Shown: positions 15,461 to 23,545 of the stretch, piece after piece
How positions within the stretch are numbered: the stretch's first letter is position 1
Layout: each line of letters starts with the position of its first letter
DNA from: Halocalculus aciditolerans
Lineage (GTDB): Archaea; Halobacteriota; Halobacteria; Halobacteriales; Halobacteriaceae
Length of the DNA stretch: 64,000 nt
Direction: 5' to 3'
NCBI RefSeq assembly: GCF_014647475.1
Contig: NZ_BMPG01000001.1
Coordinates: 930,001 to 994,000 of the forward strand
Translations under genes and position numbers: made by a program
Notes under the pieces: model-generated
Told to the model about the DNA's origin: nothing
Seen by the model: the letters and a program-made list of their open reading frames with translations, nothing else
The model's database searches: none

Positions 15461-18346
15461 ATGACTACGTTCGACGCTGGCGACGTCACGCTCCGCGAGA
15501 TCGCCGACTACGTCTGGGAGGTCGAGCAGACGGGCGAGATGGGGACGCCCGCGCGCGTTCTCGCGAGCGAACCCCTCCTCGAACAGATATCGGGCGACGA
15601 CACCATCGAGCAGATATCGAACGTCACCCACCTCCCCGGCGTCGCCGAACACGCGCTCTGCATGCCGGACGGCCACCAGGGCTACGGTTTTCCCGTCGGC
15701 GGCGTCGCCGCCACATCGGTCGAAGACGGCTGCATCAGTCCCGGTGGCGTGGGGTTCGACATTTCGTGTCTGTCCGGCGATTCGGAAGTCCTTCTCGAGT
15801 TCGGTCGGTCGCGGCAGATCCGCGCGATGGATTCGGCGCTCGAGACGGATCGCGCGGTCGTCCAGACGGACGACGCGGAGACGCCGTCCGACGTCCGACT
15901 CTTCACTGAGACGTCCAACCGGACGGTCCACGAGGTGACAACGGAATCCGGCGATACTGTCGAAGCAACCCTCGACCATCCGTTCGCGACGCCGGAGGGG
16001 ATGGTCGAACTCGGCGATCTCGACGTCGGTGACGACGTCTTCCAGCGGCAGTTCGTCGGCCTTCCAGACGAAGAGCCGGCGGAGTTCACCGTCCTCGACG
16101 CGTCAGATTTCTCCGACGAAGACCCCCAGCTCGCCCGCGCCCTCGAGGAACGCGACCTCTTGCCGCTGAAGTCGACTGACGAAGCGTTCGCCAGACTCCT
16201 AAAGCTCGTTGGCTTCCACACCGGCGACGGGAGTTTCGGCGGCGACCAGACGTGGTTCTACGCGAATCCCGCGGACCTCGAGTCGATTCGAGACGATATC
16301 GAAGCGCTCGGGTTCACGCCGTCCCGAATCTACGAGCGGGAACGCGACCACGACGTCGGAGGGAACGAGTTCACGACGACAGAGTACAGCGTGCGGTCGA
16401 CGTCGAACGCGTTCAAGCAACTTCTCGTTCGTCTTGGTGTCCCAACTGGGAAGAAAGTCCAGTCGGGGTTCACCACTCCTGATTACCTCGACCGGCTTGC
16501 AGACTGGCAGGTCGCGCTCTACCTCTCGGCGTTCTTCGGTGCCGAGATGAGCGCCCCGGCGCAGATGCGGGGGAAGACGCTGTACGCGCCGTCGGTCTCC
16601 CACAACCGGAGCGTCGAACGAGCGGAGGCGGGCGAAGCGTTCCTCCGCGGCCTGATGCGACACCTGAACCGGCTCGGCGTGAAGACGAACGTGCTCGAGG
16701 AAGTCGAACGCGGGGAGAACGCGGACGGTGAGACCGTGCGATTCCGGTTCGGCGTCTCGAACGGGAACGAGAACCTCGTCCGGTTCTTCTCGACCATCGG
16801 CTACCGGTACAACCGAGAGAAACAGCGGAAGGCAGCGGTCGCGACCGCCTACCTGAAGCGGAAGGAACGACACGTCGCGGAGCGCGCACGCATCGCTGAG
16901 GAAGCGAAAGCGATGGCGGACGGCGGCGCAACCCTCTCCGACGTGAAGGGTGCGTTCGAGATCAACGACCGGTTCATCGAGCGGAGTGTCTACGGGGGGC
17001 GAAGCGGCCGCCCGCGGCCGGCGACGTCCTTCCCGGACTACGAGGAGTTCGCAGAGACGGTCGAAACACGTGGACTCGCGGTGGCGACCCCCATCGCGTC
17101 GATCACGGAGCTCGGAGAGAAATCCGTCTACGACATCGGTGTCCGCCACGACGAACACAACTTCGTGGCGAACGGCTTTGTCGTCTCGAACTGCGGCGTC
17201 CGGATGGTCCGCACGAACCTCACGTACAGCGACCTCGAGGGACGCGAGGAAGAGCTGGTGAACGCGCTCTTCGACGCCGTGCCCTCGGGATTGGGCGGCG
17301 GCGGCGTCGTCGAGGCCGGTGAGGCGGACATCGAGGACGTGCTCTCCCGCGGGATGGACTGGGCGCTCGACGAGGGTTACGCCGTCTCGGACGACCTCGA
17401 ACACTGCGAGGACAACGGCGTGCGGCCGGACGCGAACCCCGGGTTCGTCTCGCAGAAAGCGAAAGACCGCGGGGTCAATCAGCTCGGGAGTCTCGGGAGC
17501 GGGAATCACTTCCTCGAAGTCCAGCGCGTCACGGACGTCTATCGCGACGACGTCGCGGCCGCCTACGGCCTCGAACGCGACCAGCTCGTCGTCCTCATCC
17601 ACTGCGGGAGCCGCGGGCTCGGCCACCAGGTCTGTTCCGATTATCTCCGCCGCATCGAGGACGCCCACCCGGACTTCCTCGCGCAGTTACCGGACAAGAA
17701 CCTCGCCGCCGCCCCGTCCGGGAGCGTGCTCGCCGAGGAGTACTACGGCGCGATGTGCGCCGCCGTGAACTTCGCGTGGGTGAACCGCCAGCTCATCACC
17801 CACCAGGTCCGCGAGACGTTCGCGGACGTCTTCGAGACGCCCTGGGAGGACCTCGGCATGGACCTCCTCTACGACGTCTCGCACAACATCGCGAAGAAGG
17901 AGACCCACGACGTCGACGGCGAGGAGGAAGAGCTCTACGTCCACCGGAAGGGCGCGACGCGCGCGTTCCCCGCCGGCCACCCCGAAGTTCCGGAGGCCTA
18001 CCGCGACGTCGGCCAGCCCGTCATCATTCCCGGAAGCATGGGCGCGGGGAGCTACGTGCTCCGCGGCGGCGAGCACTCGATGGACCTCACGTTCGGCTCG
18101 ACGGCGCACGGCGCGGGCCGCACGATGAGCCGCACGCAGGCGAAACGCGAGTTCGACCCCGACGACGTCCAGGGCGGTCTGAAGGACCAGGAACACATCT
18201 ACGTCAAAGCCCAGTCGGGCGAAACCATCGCCGAGGAAGCCCCCGGCGTCTACAAGGACGTCGACGAAGTCGTCCGCGTCTCCGACGAACTCGGCATCGG
18301 CGACCGCGTCGCCCGCACCTTCCCCGTCTGCAACATCAAGGGCTGA
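15461..18346 (+). CDS. rtcB: RtcB tRNA-splicing ligase precursor with an in-frame intein
   Basis: A 961-residue precursor: the extein halves total about 486 residues, the normal RtcB length, and an intein of 475 residues splits them (residues 103-577). RtcB joins 2',3'-cyclic phosphate and 5'-OH RNA ends with GTP and Mn2+, completing tRNA splicing. The intein lies exactly before the metal-ligand Cys in GVGFDIS/CGVRMV, the site known from Pyrococcus. C-terminal extein motifs include LGSLGSGNHFLEVQ, VLIHCGSRGLGHQ, YDVSHNIAK and the guanylate-accepting His region GSTAHGAGRTMSR. All active-site segments look intact after splicing. Confidence 0.96.
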   Translation: MTTFDAGDVTLREIADYVWEVEQTGEMGTPARVLASEPLLEQISGDDTIEQISNVTHLPGVAEHALCMPDGHQGYGFPVGGVAATSVEDGCISPGGVGFDISCLSGDSEVLLEFGRSRQIRAMDSALETDRAVVQTDDAETPSDVRLFTETSNRTVHEVTTESGDTVEATLDHPFATPEGMVELGDLDVGDDVFQRQFVGLPDEEPAEFTVLDASDFSDEDPQLARALEERDLLPLKSTDEAFARLLKLVGFHTGDGSFGGDQTWFYANPADLESIRDDIEALGFTPSRIYERERDHDVGGNEFTTTEYSVRSTSNAFKQLLVRLGVPTGKKVQSGFTTPDYLDRLADWQVALYLSAFFGAEMSAPAQMRGKTLYAPSVSHNRSVERAEAGEAFLRGLMRHLNRLGVKTNVLEEVERGENADGETVRFRFGVSNGNENLVRFFSTIGYRYNREKQRKAAVATAYLKRKERHVAERARIAEEAKAMADGGATLSDVKGAFEINDRFIERSVYGGRSGRPRPATSFPDYEEFAETVETRGLAVATPIASITELGEKSVYDIGVRHDEHNFVANGFVVSNCGVRMVRTNLTYSDLEGREEELVNALFDAVPSGLGGGGVVEAGEADIEDVLSRGMDWALDEGYAVSDDLEHCEDNGVRPDANPGFVSQKAKDRGVNQLGSLGSGNHFLEVQRVTDVYRDDVAAAYGLERDQLVVLIHCGSRGLGHQVCSDYLRRIEDAHPDFLAQLPDKNLAAAPSGSVLAEEYYGAMCAAVNFAWVNRQLITHQVRETFADVFETPWEDLGMDLLYDVSHNIAKKETHDVDGEEEELYVHRKGATRAFPAGHPEVPEAYRDVGQPVIIPGSMGAGSYVLRGGEHSMDLTFGSTAHGAGRTMSRTQAKREFDPDDVQGGLKDQEHIYVKAQSGETIAEEAPGVYKDVDEVVRVSDELGIGDRVARTFPVCNIKG
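15767..17191 (+). mobile_element. Intein with LAGLIDADG homing endonuclease inside rtcB
   Basis: 475 residues starting CLSGDSEVLLEFG (block A, nucleophile Cys1) with block B TLDHPFATPEG (TxxH) and ending HNFVANGFVVSN followed by Cys+1. The penultimate residue is Ser where His is usual; the terminal Asn is kept. Two LAGLIDADG motifs are readable: KLVGFHTGDGSF (about precursor residue 249) and ALYLSAFFGAEMS (about 353), with acidic residues Asp and Glu at the catalytic spots, so the endonuclease may be active. Base use is slightly less GC-biased than in the exteins. Confidence 0.93.
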
Positions 18347-18363
18347 CCCCTATCGGCTGAACC

Positions 18364-18768
18364 CTACCGACTGAAGCCGCCCGGACCGCCCGGCCCCTGC
18401 GGCCCGCGCGGCCCGCTGGGGACGCGTCCTTCCGCGAGTTCGACGTACTCGCTCTCCGGTCTCGCGTCGCGCTCCTCGCCCGCCTCGTAGCGGACGAAGT
18501 TGAGGTAGAACGCCTCGCCACACCCATCGGCCTGTCTCTCTGTACTTCCCGTGGCTCGCGTCTCCGCGTGCTCCCAGCGACAGCCGTCGCTCTCCCCGCA
18601 GACGAGGCGGACGCCGTCGACGCCGTCGCCCTCGTACTCCTCGTCGGGCGCGGCGTACGTCCACCCCTCCAGCGGGTAGGGCGTAACGGATTTGTCGGCG
18701 AGGTAGGCGTCGCGGTCGAGGACGGCGACGGTGCCACAGCGCGGGCAGTAGTAGCGGACGTCGACCAT
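18364..18768 (-). CDS. Zinc-ribbon-like small protein with Gly/Pro-rich tail
   Basis: A 134-residue protein. The N-terminal RYYCPRCGTVAVLDRDAYL is a zinc-ribbon knuckle; a second Cys pair (RLVCGESDGCRW) and CGEAFYLNF follow, so one or two metal sites are likely. The last 18 residues, PSGPRGPQGPGGPGGFSR, have a collagen-like G-x-y pattern. Function unknown; it is convergent with rtcB, 17 bases apart. It looks like a conserved haloarchaeal family. The tail is likely variable between strains. Confidence 0.75.
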   Translation of the reverse strand: MVDVRYYCPRCGTVAVLDRDAYLADKSVTPYPLEGWTYAAPDEEYEGDGVDGVRLVCGESDGCRWEHAETRATGSTERQADGCGEAFYLNFVRYEAGEERDARPESEYVELAEGRVPSGPRGPQGPGGPGGFSR

Positions 18769-18851
18769 ACGACGTGAACGGCGAGAAGACGGTTAGCTCT
18801 CGTGGTCGGCTCTCGGTACTCGATACGCGATGCGTCGAACGGTTCGCCCCC

Positions 18852-19238
18852 CTAGGCCATCGGGGCTTCGAGCTCGTCCCCGCGCGGTTCGTCGCCGAGG
18901 TGTCGGCGGACGAAGCCGGCGAGCGCGACGGCACCGGCCGCGACGGCGGCACCGGCGTACTTCGCGGCGTCGACCGCGTAGACGCCGGCGACGACGAGGC
19001 CAGTGATGGCTGCCCGCCCCGCCTTCTTGTAGAGGGGCGTGGGGCCGCCGTGGCCGGGGAGAGAGTTCACGTCGGGTTCGACGCGCTCGGCTCGACCGGA
19101 CAGACCGGCGGTCAGGCGAGTGAAGAACCCGCCGTCGCCGAGGGTCGCGTGCATCGACGCCTCCTCTGCAGCGAACAGCCCCGTGACGGCCGCCAGCACG
19201 CGGAGCGTCGTCGCGAGGTGAAGTCGTGCGCGTTGCAT
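18852..19238 (-). CDS. Hypothetical membrane-associated protein
   Basis: A 128-residue protein with one clear hydrophobic stretch (about residues 70-108, AAITGLVVAGVYAVDAAKYAG...) that may form one or two helices, and an N-terminal amphipathic helix. The middle part SLPGHGGPTPLYKKAGRA is a hydrophilic loop. No motif of known function. Codon use is normal. Divergent from the isomerase gene at 19465 across 226 bases; that spacer carries inverted TTACCC...GGGTAA words near 19282-19326 but no recognised operator. Confidence 0.65.
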   Translation of the reverse strand: MQRARLHLATTLRVLAAVTGLFAAEEASMHATLGDGGFFTRLTAGLSGRAERVEPDVNSLPGHGGPTPLYKKAGRAAITGLVVAGVYAVDAAKYAGAAVAAGAVALAGFVRRHLGDEPRGDELEAPMA

Positions 19239-19464
19239 CGTAACTTCCCGTACCCGACGGATGGGAAATAAGTTGTCGGCCGTTGGGGCCGTTACCCTTA
19301 ACTAAGACGCCGCTATCCGGGGTAAGCGGCCGGTTGATAAGTTCACCCTGTGGTACGAACACCCACCCGCGACCACGCTCGCGCTGCGCGACGGCTCACC
19401 GGCTGCCGCGTCGGTGTGTCGCGGGTGAGAAAGACCTTTGCTCGCCTCGCGTCACGGTCCGGGT

Positions 19465-20316
19465 ATGATCGACGAGACTGTCGCGGAGATTCAGGGGATG
19501 CGGACGCACTCGTCGTCCGTGGTCGCCGTGAAGGCCGCTCGCTCGCTCGCGGACCTCCTCGACGAGGAGTATCCGACGGCGGAGGAGTACCTGCGCGCGC
19601 TCGAACGGAACTCGGGGGCGCTCCGGCGCGCGAACCCCTCGCACGCGTCGCTCGTGACGACGCAGCGCGACATCGTCGCCGCCGTCGAGGACGCCGACCC
19701 CGCGACCGTCGCGGAGGCGAAGGACGCGACACGGGAGGCCATCGACGCGGTCGTCGAGCAGGTGGAGAACGCGAAGCACGCCGCCGCCGCGAACGTCGCC
19801 GACCGCCTCGACGACGGCACGACCCTCCTCACGCACGACTACTCCTCGACGGTGCTGGAAGCCATCGAACTCGCCGCGGAGGCGGGGAACGAACTGGACG
19901 TCTACATCACGGAAGCCCGCCCGCGACAGATCGGGCGGAAGACCGCGCGCGCGCTCGGCGGCATGGACCGCGTCGAACCGACGCTCGTCGTCGACGCCGC
20001 CGCGGGCTACGTCCTCGACGACTCCGACCTCGTCCTCACCGGCATGGACTGCATCGTCGACGACACGCTCTACAACCGCGTCGGAACCTACCCTATCGCC
20101 GCGACCGCCGCCGACGCCGACGTCCCGCTCGTCGTCACCGGCTCCTCCGCGAAAATCGTGAACGCCGGGTTCCGCTTCGAGAACGACTTCCGCCCGGAGA
20201 GCGAGGTCATCCGCGAACCACCGGAGGGCTTCGCGGTCGCCAACCCCTCCTACGACGCGACGCCGACTCGCCTCGTCGACGCCGTCGTCACCGACGAAGG
20301 CGACGCCGAGCTATAG
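19465..20316 (+). CDS. eIF2B-alpha/ribose-1,5-bisphosphate isomerase family protein
   Basis: A 283-residue member of the eIF2B alpha/beta/delta superfamily. An N-terminal helical domain (to about 115) precedes a Rossmann-like half with TLLTHDYSSTV, VYITEARPRQIGRK, VLTGMDCIVDDTLYNRVGTYPIA and VVTGSSAKIV, matching R15P isomerase (the Cys and Asp in GMDCIVDD are the catalytic pair in that family). That enzyme converts ribose-1,5-bisphosphate to ribulose-1,5-bisphosphate in archaeal nucleoside breakdown. No RuBisCO is in this window. The neighbour TrmB, a sugar-metabolism regulator, is convergent. Start ATG 19465 chosen over 19438 on family alignment. Confidence 0.82.
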   Translation: MIDETVAEIQGMRTHSSSVVAVKAARSLADLLDEEYPTAEEYLRALERNSGALRRANPSHASLVTTQRDIVAAVEDADPATVAEAKDATREAIDAVVEQVENAKHAAAANVADRLDDGTTLLTHDYSSTVLEAIELAAEAGNELDVYITEARPRQIGRKTARALGGMDRVEPTLVVDAAAGYVLDDSDLVLTGMDCIVDDTLYNRVGTYPIAATAADADVPLVVTGSSAKIVNAGFRFENDFRPESEVIREPPEGFAVANPSYDATPTRLVDAVVTDEGDAEL

Positions 20317-20322
20317 CTCGGT

Positions 20323-21369
20323 TCAGTTTTCGCGCAGTTCGATTTCGTGGGCTTCGACGTCCTCGTAGGCGGCGACGCGGCCGCCGACGGAGACGCGCTC
20401 GCCGCCGTCCTCGACGTAGAGGGTGGCGACTTCCTCGCTCTCGTCGAAGTCGACGTCGACGACGGGGCCGGCGACGACGCGGGCGTCACCCGTTTCGACG
20501 TCGCGGCCTTCGACGGTCGCGTGGACGTCGCCGTCGATGGCCTGGAGGTCCTTCACGCAACGGCGGAGAGAGGCGTACCGGCGGGGGAGCGCGGTCGCCG
20601 CGGACTCGGCGAGCAGGTCGAAGTCGGCGGTCGTCCAGATGACCGTGTTGAAGAAGCCGGAGACGAGGAAGCCGAGGGCGCTACGGTGGAAGATGACGCC
20701 GTAGCGGTCGGGGTCTTCGCGGACGGCGTCCTGCGTCGCGTAGATGGAGTAGTCGCCGTCGGCGACGGCGAGCACGGGCGTGGTGATGCCGCGGCGGCCG
20801 CGGACGACGGAGGCGACGGCGTCGTAGTCGTACTCGTCGGGGTCGGGCGCTTCGACGGCAGGCGTGAGCACGAGCGTGACGTGAACGCCGCGCTCGCGCG
20901 CCGCTTCGAGCTCATCGCTGAAACGGTCGAGGAGCGACGGCGTCAGCGACGCGACGAGCTCGTACTCGGCGGCCTCGATGACGTCGCCGAAGTACCGGTG
21001 GATGGTCGACCGGCTCTTCACGAGGCTCACCGCCTCCGTGTCGCGCGCCGGCGCGGTGTAGAGCTGTTCGAGGTCGTCTACCATCGACGTCACGTTCGAC
21101 TGGAGGTTCTCGAACGCGACCGCGGGCTCGACCGCGATGGCCTTCATCGGCCGGGACTCCCGAATCTCGACGAGGCCGCGCTCGCCGAGGCTCCGAACGG
21201 TGTCGTAGACGCGCGGCTGCGGGATGTCCGTCTCTGCCGCGATGTCGCTCGCCGTGAGTTCCCCGTGCTGGAGCACCGCGAGGTAGGCCTCGATCTCGTA
21301 CTCCCCGAGGTCGAACGCTTCGCCGACCCGTTCGAGGGTGTTCCGGAGATCGGACTCGGATTCGCTCAT
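20323..21369 (-). CDS. TrmB-type transcriptional regulator
   Basis: A 348-residue TrmB: an N-terminal winged helix (about 15-85, with [22 protein letters not shown] and [19 protein letters not shown]), a coiled-coil linker, then the TrmB sugar-binding-like C-terminus (from [11 protein letters not shown] to [17 protein letters not shown]). In Halobacterium the homologue switches gluconeogenesis and glycolysis genes in response to sugar; its operator is reported as TACT-N7/8-GAGTA, which I did not find upstream of pgk by eye. A TATA box lies at 21392-21399, consistent with a leaderless message. Confidence 0.9.
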   Translation of the reverse strand: MSESESDLRNTLERVGEAFDLGEYEIEAYLAVLQHGELTASDIAAETDIPQPRVYDTVRSLGERGLVEIRESRPMKAIAVEPAVAFENLQSNVTSMVDDLEQLYTAPARDTEAVSLVKSRSTIHRYFGDVIEAAEYELVASLTPSLLDRFSDELEAARERGVHVTLVLTPAVEAPDPDEYDYDAVASVVRGRRGITTPVLAVADGDYSIYATQDAVREDPDRYGVIFHRSALGFLVSGFFNTVIWTTADFDLLAESAATALPRRYASLRRCVKDLQAIDGDVHATVEGRDVETGDARVVAGPVVDVDFDESEEVATLYVEDGGERVSVGGRVAAYEDVEAHEIELREN

Positions 21370-21391
21370 AGCGGTTGACTCGCGGGCGGAG

Positions 21392-21399
21392 AAATAAAA
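21392..21399 (-). promoter_or_regulatory. TATA box of trmB
   Basis: On the minus strand the sequence reads GGAAGCTTTTATTTCTCC, with TTTTATTT as TATA and GGAAGC as a BRE-like part. It ends 23 bases before the ATG at 21369. Confidence 0.6.
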
Positions 21400-21432
21400 G
21401 CTTCCACCGACGCTCGACCGGAGAGCCCGGAT

Positions 21433-22560
21433 TCAGACGCCGAACGTCGCGCGGAGCATATCGCGCGTCCCCGGGCCGAGGCCGACCGCGGCGACGGCGA
21501 CGATGAGTAACACGGTGTATCGCGGGTTCTCCTCGTACATCTCGTCGTTGAACAGCCAGACGACGAGGAGGGCGGCGACGAGCTTCACGCCGAGGAACGG
21601 CCACGCGTCGCCGATGCGCTGTGTCACCCACGCCGGCTGGAAGCGGCCGGTGACGTCGACGACGAACTGGTTCACGGGGTGTTTCGGGTAGAGATCAGAG
21701 GGCAGGCCGAGCTCCTGCGCCCAGTCGAGCGCGATGACGTTCGCGACGCCGTCGACCGCGTGCGCGAACACGACGAACGCGCCCGCGTACCCCGTCCCCG
21801 CGTTCACTTCCGGCCAGAACCGCTCCGTCACCCACCACAGCCCGCCCGTACAGAGCGCGGAGAACGCGACCGTCAACACGGTGAACACCGGGTGAAGCGA
21901 CACCTGCGCGGTCGTCGCCGCGAGGTAGACGAGGTAGGCGATGCAGAGCGCGAACAGCCCGCCGCCGGCTGCGACGAGGGGGTACTCGTAGCGGTCGACG
22001 ACCCCGCGGCGCGCGAGCGACACCGCCGCGACGAGCGCGACGACCGTCACCGCGAACACCGTGAAGTAGATGACGGGGCTGATGAAGAGGGCGTTCAGCG
22101 GGTACTCGATGCTCGCCGCGCCCGTCCCCGCGAGCGCGTTGTCCGCGTCCTCGACGACGCGGAGCGCCCCCCCGAAGAAGAGGAACGGCGAGAGCGCCCA
22201 CAGCAGCCCGAAGTCGTCGCCGATGTCGAGGCGGTCGACGAGGAAGACGACGCCCGACAGCAGGCCGACGAGCGTGACCGCGTAGCCCACCTCGGACACG
22301 AGCGTGTAGCCGGGGTGCGCCACCGGCCCCGCGTACTGCGAGCACGCGTTCCACGTCGCGCCGAGCTGCTGTGCGCCGTTCGCCCACGCCACGCACTGCG
22401 CGCCGTGCGCGTCCGCGTACACCGGCCCCCAGAAGTACTGCCAGACGAACCGTGCGTAGACGAGGTCCGGCAGGAGGAGCGATCCGAGCACGAGCACCGC
22501 CGCCGCCCCGCCGACGAGCGCCGTCCACAGCCGCTCGCGTTCGGTCTCCGGGAACGTCAT
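21433..22560 (-). CDS. DUF63 family membrane protein
   Basis: A 375-residue archaeal multi-spanning membrane protein. Nine or more hydrophobic helices span the length, and the DUF63 signatures VVEDADNA (about residue 135) and the later VFAHAVDGVAN (histidine within a helix, about 260) are present. Function unknown; the conserved charged residues within the membrane suggest a channel, transporter or protease-like role, but this is speculation. It follows trmB upstream on the same strand, 63 bases away, and may share its regulation. Confidence 0.88.
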   Translation of the reverse strand: MTFPETERERLWTALVGGAAAVLVLGSLLLPDLVYARFVWQYFWGPVYADAHGAQCVAWANGAQQLGATWNACSQYAGPVAHPGYTLVSEVGYAVTLVGLLSGVVFLVDRLDIGDDFGLLWALSPFLFFGGALRVVEDADNALAGTGAASIEYPLNALFISPVIYFTVFAVTVVALVAAVSLARRGVVDRYEYPLVAAGGGLFALCIAYLVYLAATTAQVSLHPVFTVLTVAFSALCTGGLWWVTERFWPEVNAGTGYAGAFVVFAHAVDGVANVIALDWAQELGLPSDLYPKHPVNQFVVDVTGRFQPAWVTQRIGDAWPFLGVKLVAALLVVWLFNDEMYEENPRYTVLLIVAVAAVGLGPGTRDMLRATFGV

Positions 22561-22585
22561 GCGCGAAGGGTGGGACAGACCGCCC

Positions 22586-23050
22586 TTACTGGTTCCGGTC
22601 TGGAACCGGGAGTTCGTGCGTCTCGTACTCGGTGCCGAGGACGACCATCGTCTGCGTCCGCGAGAAGCCGTCGAGCTGGGAGACCTCCTCGAACATCAAC
22701 TGCCGGAGATCCTCCGTGTTCGCCGCGAACACCCGCATCACGATATCCCACTCGCCCGTCGTCAGGTTGATCTCCTGCACGCCGTCGACGGCCTTCAGGT
22801 GCTCCAGCGTCTCGTCCTCGCGACCCTGCTCGACGCGCAGCCCGACGATCGCCGAAATCTCGTACCCGATTGCTTTCGGGTCGACGTCCGCGTGATACCC
22901 CCGGATGATCCCCTCCTCCTCCATCCGATTCACGCGGTCGTGGACCGTCGCGCTCGACATCTCGATGCGCCGCGCGATCTCCGAGAACGGCGTCCGCGCG
23001 TCCTCCTGTAACGCCCGCAGAATCTCCCGGTCCGTATCGTCGATCTCCAT
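22586..23050 (-). CDS. Lrp/AsnC family transcriptional regulator
   Basis: A 154-residue Lrp/AsnC protein. The N-terminal helix-turn-helix is DDTDREILRALQEDARTPFSEIARRIEMSSATVHDRVNRME, and the C-terminal RAM ligand domain includes VGLRVEQGREDETLEHLKAVDGVQEINLTTGEWDIVMRVFA. It is expected to bind DNA as an octamer and sense an amino acid or similar ligand. The ligand is unknown. It precedes DUF63 by 25 bases on the same strand, which suggests an operon. Confidence 0.93.
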   Translation of the reverse strand: MEIDDTDREILRALQEDARTPFSEIARRIEMSSATVHDRVNRMEEEGIIRGYHADVDPKAIGYEISAIVGLRVEQGREDETLEHLKAVDGVQEINLTTGEWDIVMRVFAANTEDLRQLMFEEVSQLDGFSRTQTMVVLGTEYETHELPVPDRNQ

Positions 23051-23368
23051 ACTCCCCCTCGGTGTTTCGGCCGCTTTACCCTTCTCCCTCGTGCAATCAC
23101 CGCACTCTCGCGCGACGAACCAGCGGCTCCGTGTTCGACGCGGCGAGTGAGTTGAGTGAAGCGCTCGGGAGAGCTACTTCCTGACGCCGATTCGACCGGC
23201 GACGTCGACACTGCCGCCGCATCCCACTCTGCGAGTGAGAGGATTCGAACGACGGTCGCTTGCGCTCCCAACTCGACGCTCGCTACCGCTCGCGTCGACC
23301 ACGGTCGGAGCAGAGCTCCTCCCTGATGCGAACCCTTCCGTCTCAGTTCGTCGCTTCGCGACAGAACA
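23051..23368. other. 318-base intergenic stretch with hairpins and a tRNA T-arm look-alike
   Basis: No gene is evident. Apart from the T-arm look-alike, listed as its own entry, it holds the 20-base hairpin word GGTCGGAGCAGAGCTCCTCC (23303-23322), which with one change also occurs at 43160 and, inverted, at 43475. It also holds GTCGCTTCGCGAC (23350-23362), a short hairpin just after the tRNA 3' end. Read on the minus strand this is the trailer of tRNA-Leu(CAA). Confidence 0.5.
23230..23250 (-). repeat. Degenerate copy of the tRNA-Leu 3' end
   Basis: This 21-base word matches the true tRNA 3' end at 23369-23389 at 17 of 21 positions, including the whole GATTCGAAC T-loop segment and the terminal TGCG, in the same orientation and 139 bases away. 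It resembles a decayed att-type duplication, but no integrase is nearby. Confidence 0.5.
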
Positions 23369-23451
23369 TGCGGGGGAAGGGATTCGAACCCTTGAACTCC
23401 TACGAGAGCGGGACTTGAATCCGCCGCCGTTGACCGCTTGGCTACCCCCGC
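23369..23451 (-). tRNA. tRNA-Leu (anticodon CAA)
   Basis: The acceptor stem GCGGGGG/CCCCCGC is perfect, with discriminator A at 23369. The T arm AAGGG-TTCGAAT-CCCTT and a long variable arm (TCTCGTAGGAGTTC region) mark class II. The anticodon loop is TTCAAGT, giving CAA; the stem GCGGA/CCCGC has one A-C mismatch at its loop end. The discriminator A favours Leu over Ser. No encoded CCA, no intron seen. Confidence 0.88.
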
Positions 23452-23545
23452 GCGCAGCGTAAATTCGCCTCGGTCGCTTTAAAACGCTGCGTTCCGCTCC
23501 GAGAAGCGAACGGGCTTTGACGGTCCGTCCCGTGGAGTGGAGTAG

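Noticed and set aside
19282-19326. TTACCC...GGGTAA inverted words as a TrmB or other operator
   Set aside because: They do not match the published TACT-N7/8-GAGTA pattern, and the words are only six bases; kept as a note only.
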